Made by a program: the position numbers and the translations under genes
Assembly (NCBI GenBank): GCA_963727015.1
Contig: CAVSEV010000005.1
Location: 806,001 to 870,000, forward strand
DNA length: 64,000 nucleotides
From: DATFVJ01 sp963727015
Lineage (GTDB): Bacteria > Actinomycetota > Actinomycetes > Streptosporangiales > Streptosporangiaceae
Reading direction: 5' to 3'
Shown here: piece by piece, positions 54,429 through 63,380 of the stretch
Position numbering within the stretch: position 1 is the first letter of the stretch
Layout of the letters: the number at the start of each line of letters is the position of its first letter
The notes under the pieces: model-generated
The model's input: the letters and a program-made list of their open reading frames with translations, nothing else
Told to the model about the DNA's origin: nothing
Database searches by the model: none

Positions 54429-55907
54429 ATGGTCGCTGATCAACCCGGCCACCAGCATGACCCCGGCCAGGCCGAGCGGGCGGACGTTGCGGTCCTGGGC
54501 TTGGGCCCTGGCGGCGAGGACGTGGCCGGGCGGCTTGCCGAGGCTGGGCTGTCGGTCGTCGGCATCGAGGCCAGGCTGCTCGGCGGCGAGTGCCCCTACT
54601 GGGGCTGCGTGCCGAGCAAGATGATGATCAGAGCCGCGGATCTGCTCGCCGAGGGGGCGCGGATTCCCGGCATGTCAGGCACCTCCACGGTCGCGCCAGA
54701 CTGGCGTCCCGTCGCACGCAGGATCCGGGACGAGGCGACAGACAACTGGGACGACAAGGTGGCGGTCGACCGGTTCACCGGCAAAGGCGGCACGTTTATC
54801 CGCGGCCGGGGGCGGCTGACCGGCGCAGACGAGATCACCGTGGAGACCGCGGGGCAGCGGCGGGTGATCCGTGCCAGCCGGGCGATCGTGATCGCGACAG
54901 GAACGCAGCCATCGATACCGCCGATCGAAGGGCTTGCCGGCACCCCCTACTGGACCAACCGTGAGGCGATCGAGACAGAAGAGGCCCCTGAATCCCTCAT
55001 CGTCCTCGGTGGTGGCGCGATCGGCGCGGAACTCGCACAGGTCTTCGCCAGGTTTGGCACTCGCGTGACGGTGCTGGAGGCAACCGACCGATTGCTGCCC
55101 ATGGACGAGCCTGAGGCGAGCGCGCTGCTCGCCGACGTCTTCCGCCGTGACGGCATCGCGGTCATGGTAGGGGCGGTGGCGGATCGCGTCAGGCACGACG
55201 GGCAGCGCTTCACCCTGACGCTCTCCGGCGGCGAGCGGTTGTCCGCCGGCCGGTTGCTCGTTGCCACCGGCCGCAAGACCGGCCTGGCGGCGCTCGGCGT
55301 CGCCGCGATCGGGCTGGACCCGGGCGCGCGGTCCATCGACGTCGACGAGCGGATGCGGGTCAGCCTGCCTGACGGGCCCAGGCATCCTGGCCACACCGGC
55401 GGCCCGGGCCTTTGGGCCGTCGGCGACGTCGCTGGAAAGGGTGCGTTCACCCACCTTGCGCTGTACCAGGCGGACATCGCCGTCCGCGACATTCTCGGCC
55501 TCGGCGGCCCCCCGGCTGATTACCAGGCACTGCCCAGGGTCACCTTCACCGACCCGGAGATCGGCATGGTCGGCATCACCGAGGCGGAGGCAACCGCGCA
55601 GGGAATCGCCGTGCGCACCGGGTTCACGCTCGTGCCATCGACGGCGCGGGGCTGGATCCACAAGGCGGGCAACGACGGCTTCATCAAGCTGGTCCAGGAC
55701 GCTGGCCGCGGCGTGCTGCTGGGTGCGACCTCCGCGGGGCCGTGGGGAGGCGAGGTGCTCGGGGCGCTCGCCGTAGCTGTGCACGGCCGGATTGATACCG
55801 AACGGCTAACGCAGATGATCTTCGCCTACCCGACGTTTCACCGGGGCATCGAGGCTGCCCTGCAGGACCTGCGGGACAACGGCAAATCCGGCGCCAGCCT
55901 GGGATGA
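54429..55907 (+). CDS. NAD(P)/FAD-dependent pyridine nucleotide-disulfide oxidoreductase
   Basis: The 492-residue protein has an FAD motif VAVLGLGPGGEDVAGRL, then the redox-active disulfide GGECPYWGCVPSK (CxxxxC). A second Rossmann motif, LIVLGGGAIGAELAQVFARFG, follows, then LWAVGDVAGKGAFTHLALYQ and a dimerisation domain. It resembles dihydrolipoamide dehydrogenases, but the usual His-x-x-x-x-Glu active-site pair of the C-terminus reads YPTFHRGIEAALQ. The WGC spacing is typical of a large uncharacterised actinobacterial group. Electron acceptor unknown. It is preceded by a palindrome and a Crp/Fnr gene, which may regulate it. Confidence 0.9.
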   Translation: MVADQPGHQHDPGQAERADVAVLGLGPGGEDVAGRLAEAGLSVVGIEARLLGGECPYWGCVPSKMMIRAADLLAEGARIPGMSGTSTVAPDWRPVARRIRDEATDNWDDKVAVDRFTGKGGTFIRGRGRLTGADEITVETAGQRRVIRASRAIVIATGTQPSIPPIEGLAGTPYWTNREAIETEEAPESLIVLGGGAIGAELAQVFARFGTRVTVLEATDRLLPMDEPEASALLADVFRRDGIAVMVGAVADRVRHDGQRFTLTLSGGERLSAGRLLVATGRKTGLAALGVAAIGLDPGARSIDVDERMRVSLPDGPRHPGHTGGPGLWAVGDVAGKGAFTHLALYQADIAVRDILGLGGPPADYQALPRVTFTDPEIGMVGITEAEATAQGIAVRTGFTLVPSTARGWIHKAGNDGFIKLVQDAGRGVLLGATSAGPWGGEVLGALAVAVHGRIDTERLTQMIFAYPTFHRGIEAALQDLRDNGKSGASLG

Positions 55908-56374
55908 CGCCGCCGCGATCCCGCACCGGCACGGGCGCACATCGGCACCCGCCAGCAAAAGGACCGGGCCCAACCATTCGGCGGAACGGATGTCTGCCGC
56001 TGCGGCAGAGAATCTGCAGACCCCGCACAGGTCGTGCGTTCCCTCTCCGTCGCCGCCGGGACGCCGTGACGGCCACGCCCGAAGGCCGGCACGGTGCCCA
56101 ATGCCCTATTTGTCTAGCGGGTGCCAGTAGCCAGCATGCACGGCAAGTTCGCCCGCGAGCAGGGACCTCGGGCTCTTTGCGACGGGACTTTAGTCACATC
56201 ACTTGACTACACCGCCGTACGCATCGGTACCACGTGTTACAGCCCGTGTTCTCCGGCCCAGCGCGCCGCCCGGGGGCGTCCCGGACCCGGCTGGCCCGGG
56301 ACCCCCGGCTGCATCCTCCACTTCGACGATCGGCGCGCCATGCGGCAGCCGTTAGGGATCATGAATCTCGCAGT
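55908..56374. other. 467-bp interval without a supportable gene
   Basis: Between the disulfide oxidoreductase and the CBM48 protein gene. Frames present are compositional and lack ribosome-binding sites. Confidence 0.4.
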
Positions 56375-56650
56375 TCAGACCTCGATTACCGAGCCTGAGT
56401 CGTCGATCCGATCGGCCGCGGGGTCGTCGAACCACAAATCGCCGGTGGCCAGATAGCGGAACCGGTGGCATCCCGACGGCAGCTCGGCCGTGACACTGCG
56501 GGTGCCGTTGCCGCGGCGCGCGAGCTGGTGCCGTCCCGGCTGCCAGTCGTTGAAGTCGCCGACCACGCTGACGGCGCCGGCCGGCTGGTCGGTTGGCAAG
56601 CTGAAAGTGATCCGGATCTTTCCATTGCGCATACGCGAGCGCTTGAGCAT
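56375..56650 (-). CDS. CBM48/AMPK-type glycogen-binding domain protein
   Basis: The 91-residue protein is essentially a single domain: KIRITFSLPTDQPAGAVSVVGDFNDWQPGRHQLARR, then SVTAELPSGCHRFRYLATGDLWFDDPAADRID. The VGDFNDW and FRYL segments are the CBM48 signature. ATG 56650 follows GGGAGG by 5-6 bases, which excludes longer upstream frames. It probably binds glycogen or another alpha-glucan without catalysis. The flanking 374 bases up to the next gene (56651-57024) show nothing else convincing. Confidence 0.85.
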   Translation of the reverse strand: MLKRSRMRNGKIRITFSLPTDQPAGAVSVVGDFNDWQPGRHQLARRGNGTRSVTAELPSGCHRFRYLATGDLWFDDPAADRIDDSGSVIEV

Positions 56651-57024
56651 CCCGTACCTCCCGATGACTGCAGTGAAGCGCGTGGGCTTGGGCGGCACCA
56701 TACCGCTGCTCCTGGTGCCTAAGCCCCGGAAACGCCGACCCCCAGTTCTGCAGATACCCGGCCATGTAACGATTGATGCAGGACAGCCGTGGTGTGGCGG
56801 ATGGGGGATCAACGATCCGTTCTGCCGGACCGAAAATGATCTCACTACCTGCGGATGATCACGATCGCCGCGGCCCCAGGCTGTCTGGCGGCCGCTGACC
56901 GTGCGTCGCGCCGGCGGTGACGCCGATGGATCCCGGTGGCCAGGGCAGGCAGGCCAGCCGCGACGGGTGCGCCTTGACCGAGCCCCGTTTTCCATCAGGG
57001 CGAACGCGCTGTCATGCTTGAGGC

Positions 57025-58188
57025 GTGCCGGACGACATGCCGCCGCCGGCCACCCGGCGGGACCGCCTGTGGAGGACGGCCGAGTCGCGTGGCGTTCCCT
57101 TGCGTGCGATCCTTACCACGGTCGCGGTGGTGGTCGCGGTCTACCTGCTCGGCAAGCTGATCTACCGCCTCAGGGACGTTCTGCTGCTGGTAGTGGTGGC
57201 TGGGTTCATCGCCCTGCTACTGAACCCGCTTGTGGTTGCCTTGCAGCGATGGAAGGTGCCCCGCCGGGGCTTCGCCGTCGCCATCGTCACGTTCTGGGGC
57301 CTGCTTGTCTTCGCCGGGCTGGCGGTAGCTTTCGGCTACCCGCTTGTCAACGGCATCACGCACCTGGCCGACCGGCTGCCTTCCTACGTGAGCCAGGCGG
57401 AACAGGGCAAGAGCTGGGTCGGTCACCTCGCCACCCGCTACCACCTGCAGACGTGGGTGCAGAAAAACGCCTCGAAGCTGGCGGCCTTCGGCGCGGACCT
57501 GGGCAAGCCGGCGCTTGCGCTAGGCAAGGGCGCGTTCTCGCTGGTGATCTCGCTCTTGACCATCTTCTTCCTGGTGCTGCTCCTGCTCATCGAGGGCCCG
57601 AAACTGCGGTCCGGAGTGCTCGATCTCATGTCTGCGCAGCGGGCAGAGCGCTATGCCCGGATTGCGGCGCGGGTCAACCGATCGGTCACCGGCTACATGC
57701 TGGGGAACTTCCTCACGTCGCTCATCGCAGGGGTCGTCGTGCTCGTCACCCTGCTCATTCTCGGTGTCCCATTCGCCTTTCTCTGGGCGCTGTGGGTCGC
57801 GCTCGTCGACTTCCTTCCCATGATCGGCGGCGCGCTGGCCGGCATACCAACCGTGCTGTTCGCCGTCGGCCACTCGCTCACGGCGGGCATCGTCACTCTG
57901 ATCGTGTTCCTCGTCTACACGCAGGTCGAGAATCACATCCTCAACCCTGTGGTCATGAGCAGGACCGTGAAGATCAACCCGCTGCTCGTGCTCGTCTCCA
58001 TCTTGATCGGGGCATCACTGGGTAGCTGGATCGGCGGCTTCTTCGGCGGCTTTGTCGCGGCGTTGCTCGCGATTCCCACCGCCGGCGCGGTCCAGGTGAT
58101 CGTCGGCGAGATATGGCGGTCGACCGCGCCCGGCGCACCCCGGGCGGGCGCCGTGGGGGCCGAGCCGGAGCCAGCCACGCGGGAATGA
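57025..58188 (+). CDS. AI-2E family transporter (PerM/YhhT-like)
   Basis: The 387-residue protein has about 8 membrane helices. It carries the family's AILTTVAVVVAVYLLGKLI N-terminus, a long amphipathic segment (LADRLPSYVSQAEQGKSWVG), and the C-terminal signature VYTQVENHILNPVVMSRTVKINPLLVLVSI. Some relatives export autoinducer-2, others act as ion antiporters; no AI-2 genes are nearby, so the substrate is unknown. GTG 57025 or ATG 57037 can be the start. The stop lies 130 bases before the convergent thioredoxin gene. Confidence 0.9.
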   Translation: MPDDMPPPATRRDRLWRTAESRGVPLRAILTTVAVVVAVYLLGKLIYRLRDVLLLVVVAGFIALLLNPLVVALQRWKVPRRGFAVAIVTFWGLLVFAGLAVAFGYPLVNGITHLADRLPSYVSQAEQGKSWVGHLATRYHLQTWVQKNASKLAAFGADLGKPALALGKGAFSLVISLLTIFFLVLLLLIEGPKLRSGVLDLMSAQRAERYARIAARVNRSVTGYMLGNFLTSLIAGVVVLVTLLILGVPFAFLWALWVALVDFLPMIGGALAGIPTVLFAVGHSLTAGIVTLIVFLVYTQVENHILNPVVMSRTVKINPLLVLVSILIGASLGSWIGGFFGGFVAALLAIPTAGAVQVIVGEIWRSTAPGAPRAGAVGAEPEPATRE

Positions 58189-58319
58189 GATCCGTGCGCA
58201 ACCGGACGCGCCGGGCTGCGACCGCGACGCGCCGGGGTCAGCCGGACGTCAAGTCAGCTTGACGGGTGACCGGGGGATCCCTGGAGGCCCGGCGGGTTAC
58301 CCAACCCAGTGGATCGGGC

Positions 58320-58688
58320 TCAGCCAGCGGGCTCTTCCTCCGCGAGTCGCCGGCGTACGTCGTCTATATCGACCGCGGCCGCCTGGGTTATCAAGTCCTC
58401 GAGCGCTGGCTCAGGCAGGGCGCCCGGCTGCGCGTAGAGGACGACCTTGTCCTTGATGATCACCAGGGTGGGGATGGACGAGATGCCGAAGGCGGCCGCG
58501 AGTTCGGTCTGCGCCTCCGTGTCCACCTTGGTGAACACCACGTCCTCGTGACGATCGGACGCCCGCTCGTAGACCGGCCCGAACGACCTGCATGGCCCGC
58601 ACCACGACGCCCAGAAGTCAATCAGCACCATGTCCGGGCCATCCACGACCTGGTCGAAGTTGGCTGTGGTCAGTTCCTTCGTGGTCAT
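58320..58688 (-). CDS. trxA: Thioredoxin
   Basis: The 122-residue protein starts at ATG 58688, seven bases after GAGGAGG. It has the active site WASWCGPC (Cys 30 and 33), the SIPTLVIIKDKV cis-Pro region, and a short acidic C-terminal tail (about 15 residues longer than typical). It reduces protein disulfides using thioredoxin reductase and NADPH. The palindrome ATACCCGTACGGGTAT sits 46-61 bases upstream of the start, which suggests control by a CsoR/CstR-like repressor. The gene symbol trxA is generic here. Confidence 0.92.
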   Translation of the reverse strand: MTTKELTTANFDQVVDGPDMVLIDFWASWCGPCRSFGPVYERASDRHEDVVFTKVDTEAQTELAAAFGISSIPTLVIIKDKVVLYAQPGALPEPALEDLITQAAAVDIDDVRRRLAEEEPAG

Positions 58689-58733
58689 CACGACCTCCTC
58701 GTGCCACCTGCGCGTGACACGTACGCCCGACAT

Positions 58734-58749
58734 ATACCCGTACGGGTAT
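58734..58749. promoter_or_regulatory. CsoR/CstR-like palindrome upstream of trxA
   Basis: A perfect 16-base palindrome ATACCCGTACGGGTAT in an otherwise irregular spacer. CsoR-family repressors are known to bind ATACCC-N4-GGGTAT-like sites. Its position is compatible with the trxA promoter region. The regulator gene is not in the window. Confidence 0.55.
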
Positions 58750-59241
58750 CGCCAACGTAGCCGGGGCTACTGCTATTCCGCGCGTGACCGGAGGCGGAGA
58801 TGGGGCTGTGTGCACCACCAAGCCGCGGGCTCTGCGCTGGCTAGCTAGCCTCCACGCGGCGCCGGCAGGCTGGTAAGGGGACGTGTCATCCGTCGGTTCA
58901 CCGAACTCAAACTAAGGCGCGGATCGGGCACAAGGTCCCTTAAGTCAGGAACTAACGACCCGTGTGCGAGGTCCGGGGTCGCGGGACGCTCGCCTTGGGA
59001 TCCGGACAAGTGACCCCGGTCCGGATCCCGCCATCACTGTCCAGCCCGGGGCCGGCCCGTCGTCGCGCGGATGCTCAGATCGGCGGCAGGACTGGCCGTC
59101 CGCGCCTCGGCATGGGCGGGCGGAACGGCTGGTCATCAGCGGCGGTCTGGATTCCTGCCCGGCAGCCACGGGTATCAGGCTTTCTGAGCTGTGCACCGTC
59201 GGCTACGGTGGCGAGGCGAGCGCGTTGCTGCGGCCGGGCTG

Positions 59242-59267
59242 CTGCGGCCGCGCTTGCGCGGCCGCAG
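59242..59267. other. Perfect 12-bp inverted repeat hairpin
   Basis: CTGCGGCCGCGC and GCGCGGCCGCAG with a two-base spacer, about 200 bases before the CydDC start. It could be a transcript hairpin in the leader. Confidence 0.6.
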
Positions 59268-59460
59268 GGGGAAAGGCGAACCAGTCCATGCGCGATGGCT
59301 TGACCGGCGCCGGGGACACCAAGCGGGCCGGTGCCCGCGACATGTGCTTGCCCGCAGTATGCTCCGCGCGCCCGGCGCGCGCGGAACGGCCGGCGCGCCT
59401 GGAACGCCCGGCGCGGCCGGCGCGGCGGGAGTGCTTCACTGCCCGGGCCGAGAACGCCCG

Positions 59461-62400
59461 ATGAAACCCCTGGACCCCCGGCTGCTGCGTTATGCGCGGC
59501 AGACAGCGGTCCACATCGGCGTACTCATCGCGCTCGGCACCACAGCGGGCGTCCTCATCATCGCGCAAGCCTGGCTGCTGGCCGGGGCGATCAGCGGCGC
59601 GTTCCTCCATGGCGCGCCACTCAGCGCGCTGACGGGCACCCTTACCGCGCTCGTGGTCGTATACGCGGCACGCGCGCTTGTCGCCTGGGCCACAGAGGCA
59701 TCCTCCTATCGGGCGTCGGCGGCAGTGAAATCGGCGCTGCGCCGCCGCTTGCTCGCCCATGCGGTCGCGCTCGGCCCGCGGTGGCTCGCGGCGAACCGGA
59801 CCGGGGAGCTTGTCACGCTCGCCACCCAGGGGATCGATTCGCTGGATGGGTACTTCACCGCCTACCTGCCCCAGCTTGTGCTCGCGGTAGTAATACCGCT
59901 CGTGGTCGTGGCGCAGATCGGCTCGGCCGACCTGCTCGCAGGCGCCACGATCGCGCTCACTCTCCCGCTGATCCCGCTATTCGGCGCGCTGGTCGGCCGG
60001 ACCACCGCACACCACACCCGGCGCCGCTGGCGAGCGCTCGCCCTGTTGTCGCATCACTTCCTCGACGTGGTTGCCGGGCTGCCCACACTGAAGGTGTTCG
60101 GGCGCGCGAAGGCGCAGGCCGAGGCCATCAAGCAGGTCACGGGCGACTACCGGCAGGCGACCATGGTCACGCTGCGGCTCGCTTTCCTGTCGTCACTGGT
60201 GCTCGAGCTCATCGCCACGTTGTCGGTGGCGCTTGTCGCCGTCGGCATCGGATTGGGCCTCGTATATGGCCATCTGGACCTGCGTACCGGGTTGCTCGTC
60301 CTGATCCTGGCGCCGGAAGCCTATCTGCCGCTTCGCCAGGCCGCCGCGCAGTTCCACGCGAGCGCGGACGGCGTCACGGCAGTCGCCGACGTCTTCACCG
60401 TGCTCGAGACGCCGGTGTACGCAGGCGGCGTCGCAGGCCCTGACGGCGCGCCCGTCGTCGGCGCCGCTGGCGCTGGCGCTGCCCCGGACGCAGGACCGGC
60501 GCCACCGCGCTGCACGCCTGACCCGCCGGCCTGCGCACCTGACGCACTGGCCTGCGCACCTGACCCGCTCGTCTGCGCACCTGACCCGCTGGCCATCAGG
60601 GTGGAGGACGTCAGCGTGCGCCACCCAGGCCGCTCGGATCCGGCACCGCGGCGGGTGCGGATGACCCTCGCCCGCGGGGAGATCGTCGTCTTGGCGGGGC
60701 CTAGCGGTTGCGGCAAGTCGACGCTGGTGGCCGTGCTGCTCGGCTTCATACCGCCGTCGGCGGGCCGCGTCCTCATCCAGGGGCCTCACGGCGATGCGGA
60801 CCTGGGCCGGATGGACCTGGCCGGCTGGCGTTCGGCCGTCGCGTGGCTGCCCCAGGATCCCGTCCTGTTCACCGGAACCGTCGCCAGCAACATCAGGCTG
60901 GGCTGGCCAGACGCGCCGCAGCAGGCGGTCGCCGCGGCTGCCCGCGCCGCCGGGCTGCACGATCTGGCACTCGAGACACCGGTGGCGGAGCGCGGCGCAG
61001 GCCTTTCTAGCGGGCAGCGCCGCCGGGTCGCGCTCGCCCGGGCCCTGCTGCCGGGCCCAGGTGGCGGCAGGCCTGTGCTACTTCTTGACGAGCCCACCGC
61101 GGGACTCGATGCGGCAGCGGAGGCGCGGGTCTACGAGACGTTGCGCGGGCTTGCGGCGGCGGGCCACGCCGTGCTGGTGGTGACGCACAAGCCCGCTGCG
61201 TTCGCCGCGGCCGACCGCGTCGTCGAACTCGCCTGCGGCCCTGGTTCGCTGGCTGCGAGCCAAGACCCGGCCACGCCGGATCTCGTCATGTCAGGCCCAG
61301 TCATGTCAGGCCCAGTCATGTCAGGCCCAGTCATGTCAGGCCCAGTCATGTCGGATCCAGTCATGTCGGATCCAATCAGTCCAGCCGATGCCGGCCCGGT
61401 TCCCGCCGGCCCGGTTCCCGCCGGCCCGGTTCCCGCAGGCCCGCTCCCCGCCGGCCCGGTACCCGCTGACCCGGTCCAGCCAGGTCGACGGCTGCCCCCC
61501 TTGGGCCGCCTGGGCCGGCGCCTCACGTGGCGGCTCGCGCTCGCTGCTTTCGCCGGGACCTGCGCCGCTGCCTGCGCCATCGCGCTAACTGGCACCGCCG
61601 CGTGGCTGATCTCCCGCGCGGCGCAGCACCCGCCTGTGCTGTCGCTTTTCGTGGCGATTACCGCGGTGCGGGCATTCGGGATCGGGCGGGGTGTCTTCCG
61701 CTATGCCGAGCGGCTGGCCGGGCACGACGCCGCGCTGCGTATTCTGGCCGCCCTGCGGGTGACCGCGTATCGCCGCCTGGAGCGGCTCGCCCCCGCCGGG
61801 CTCACCGTGTTCCGCTCCGGTGATCTGGTCAGCCGTCTCGTCACCGACATCGATGGCCTCGCCGACCGCTGGCTTCGCGTGCTGCTGCCGTATATGGTCG
61901 CGGTCGCGGCAGGAACTGCCACGGTCGCGGCCGTGGCGCTGCTGTTGCCAGGCGCCGGTGTTGTGCTCGCCATCAGCCTGCTCGCCGCCGGGCTGCTCGC
62001 GCCTTCGATCGCCGGTCTCGTCGCTCGCAGAGCCGAGCGCCAGGTCGCACCGCGGCGCGGCGAGCTTGCCGCCGCGTCCCTGGACCTGCTCCGCGGCGCT
62101 GGCGAGCTTGTCGTGTTCGGCGCGCAGGATGCCGCACTGCGGCAGGTGTCCGCAGCGGACCTGGCTGTGTCACGCAGCGAGAGCCGTTCGGGACTCGGCA
62201 GGGGAACTGGGGCGGCGGTCGCGGCGCTCGCCGCAGGGGCCGGGGTAACGGGCAGCCTGATCCTCGGCGTCAGCGCGGTGCGGTCCGGTGCGCTGGCGGG
62301 CGTCGCCCTGGCCGTTGTCGTGCTCGTCCCGCTCGCCGCACACGAGGCGTTCGCCGGCCTGGCCCCCGCCGCACAGGAAATACCCCGGATTCGCGGAGCA

Positions 62401-63174
62401 GCCGCCCGAGTGGCTGGCGTGCTCGCCGCGCCTGACCCGGTCCGCGAGCCGGCCCAAGACGCGGCGACCGCCCGTCCGATGCCGCCCTACGACATCCGGA
62501 TCGAGGGGCTCGCCGCGGCCTGGCGCCGTGGCGGGCCGGACGTGCTGCGGGGCATCAGACTGGATGTGCCCGCCGGGCGGCGGATTGCGATCACCGGGCC
62601 GAGCGGATCGGGCAAGACCACGCTGGCCATGGTGCTGCTGCGGTTCCTCGATCCCACGGCAGGAAGGATCACCGTCGGCGGCGTGGACATCACCGCGTGC
62701 GAGGGTGACTCCGTGCGCAAGGTGATCGGGCTGTGCGCCCAGGACGCGCATATCTTCGACTCCACCCTCGCCGCGAACCTGCGGCTGGCCCGGCCAGGCG
62801 CCGACGTCGACGAACTAAGGGACTCGCTGCGCCGCGCGCGCCTGCTCGACTGGGCGGACAGCCTGCCTGACGGCCTTGACACGCTGGTCGGCGAGTACGG
62901 AGCCCGCCTGTCCGGGGGACAGCGCCAGCGGCTCGCCCTGGCACGTGTGCTGCTGGCCGACTTTCCCGTCGTGGTTCTTGACGAACCAACCGAGCATCTT
63001 GACGAGGAGACCGCCGCCGCCCTCACCCGGGACGTGCTCGAAGAGACGCTCGGCCGGTCCGTGCTGCTCATTACCCACCGCGCGGTCGCGCTCGGGGACG
63101 TGGATGAGGTCGTCCATATCGAAGCGGGCAGGATCGATCGCTCTTTGACAACAGCCCAATTCACTGTGTCATAG
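59461..63174 (+). CDS. cydDC: Fused CydD-CydC ABC transporter
   Basis: The 1,237-residue protein contains two complete ABC half-transporters. The CydD part (about 1-590) has six helices, Walker A LAGPSGCGKST, an LSSGQRRRVALARALL signature and LLLDEPTAGLD. The CydC part (about 680-1230) has Walker A ITGPSGSGKTT, LSGGQRQRLALARVLL and VVLDEPTEHLD. The fusion is usual in actinobacteria. CydDC exports thiols or haem and is needed for cytochrome bd assembly; cydAB are not in this window. Two low-complexity stretches occur: CAPDPL-type repeats at about 345-380 and a VMSGP/VPAGP minisatellite linker between the halves. ATG 59461 is set by homology. Confidence 0.93.
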   Translation: MKPLDPRLLRYARQTAVHIGVLIALGTTAGVLIIAQAWLLAGAISGAFLHGAPLSALTGTLTALVVVYAARALVAWATEASSYRASAAVKSALRRRLLAHAVALGPRWLAANRTGELVTLATQGIDSLDGYFTAYLPQLVLAVVIPLVVVAQIGSADLLAGATIALTLPLIPLFGALVGRTTAHHTRRRWRALALLSHHFLDVVAGLPTLKVFGRAKAQAEAIKQVTGDYRQATMVTLRLAFLSSLVLELIATLSVALVAVGIGLGLVYGHLDLRTGLLVLILAPEAYLPLRQAAAQFHASADGVTAVADVFTVLETPVYAGGVAGPDGAPVVGAAGAGAAPDAGPAPPRCTPDPPACAPDALACAPDPLVCAPDPLAIRVEDVSVRHPGRSDPAPRRVRMTLARGEIVVLAGPSGCGKSTLVAVLLGFIPPSAGRVLIQGPHGDADLGRMDLAGWRSAVAWLPQDPVLFTGTVASNIRLGWPDAPQQAVAAAARAAGLHDLALETPVAERGAGLSSGQRRRVALARALLPGPGGGRPVLLLDEPTAGLDAAAEARVYETLRGLAAAGHAVLVVTHKPAAFAAADRVVELACGPGSLAASQDPATPDLVMSGPVMSGPVMSGPVMSGPVMSDPVMSDPISPADAGPVPAGPVPAGPVPAGPLPAGPVPADPVQPGRRLPPLGRLGRRLTWRLALAAFAGTCAAACAIALTGTAAWLISRAAQHPPVLSLFVAITAVRAFGIGRGVFRYAERLAGHDAALRILAALRVTAYRRLERLAPAGLTVFRSGDLVSRLVTDIDGLADRWLRVLLPYMVAVAAGTATVAAVALLLPGAGVVLAISLLAAGLLAPSIAGLVARRAERQVAPRRGELAAASLDLLRGAGELVVFGAQDAALRQVSAADLAVSRSESRSGLGRGTGAAVAALAAGAGVTGSLILGVSAVRSGALAGVALAVVVLVPLAAHEAFAGLAPAAQEIPRIRGAAARVAGVLAAPDPVREPAQDAATARPMPPYDIRIEGLAAAWRRGGPDVLRGIRLDVPAGRRIAITGPSGSGKTTLAMVLLRFLDPTAGRITVGGVDITACEGDSVRKVIGLCAQDAHIFDSTLAANLRLARPGADVDELRDSLRRARLLDWADSLPDGLDTLVGEYGARLSGGQRQRLALARVLLADFPVVVLDEPTEHLDEETAAALTRDVLEETLGRSVLLITHRAVALGDVDEVVHIEAGRIDRSLTTAQFTVS
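61285..61465 (+). repeat. Two adjacent 15-bp minisatellites in the CydD-CydC linker
   Basis: Six copies of GTCATGTCAGGCCCA (61285-61374, the last two with GGATCCA) and five of CCGGCCCGGTTCCCG (61391-61465). They encode VMSGP/VMSDP and GPVPA pentads and form an in-frame flexible linker. Confidence 0.92.
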
Positions 63175-63207
63175 GGGTATCCATGGTTATCCGGGTCGCG
63201 GCACAAA

Positions 63208-63265
63208 TCCATGATCATGGCGCTTCTCCCGTCGTATCCGCGGGGAAAGGAACTATGATCATGAA
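63208..63265. repeat. Interspersed palindrome, fourth locus
   Basis: TCCATGATCAT on the left and ATGATCATGAA on the right bracket TTCTCCC and GGGGAAAGGAA, which also pair. It begins 34 bases after the CydDC stop and ends about 115 bases before the DedA gene. Confidence 0.75.
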
Positions 63266-63380
63266 AACCCTCGCTCGGCCGCCCGGATAGAGCCTGGCCA
63301 GAGGGGTCCTTGTAGCATCGGCATCCTCCGTAAAGCCGCCCGGCACGGGGACAGGGAGTTGAACCGGGAAGCTGCTGCCG

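Larger units (their letters stand above)
58689..59460. other. 770-bp region between divergent trxA and CydDC genes
   Basis: Contains the trxA palindrome (58734-58749) and a perfect hairpin (59242-59267). The CydDC frame is open upstream to 59191, but that part is Arg/Gly/Ala-rich without homology. No gene is supported. Confidence 0.5.

Noticed and set aside
59215..59345. Cobalamin-type riboswitch upstream of CydDC
   Set aside because: Some purine-rich segments look suggestive, but the B12-box and core helices are not recognisable; only the simple hairpin is supported.
59191..59460. N-terminal extension of CydDC
   Set aside because: The frame is open, but the encoded sequence is Arg/Gly-rich without family similarity; the known CydD N-terminus fits ATG 59461.
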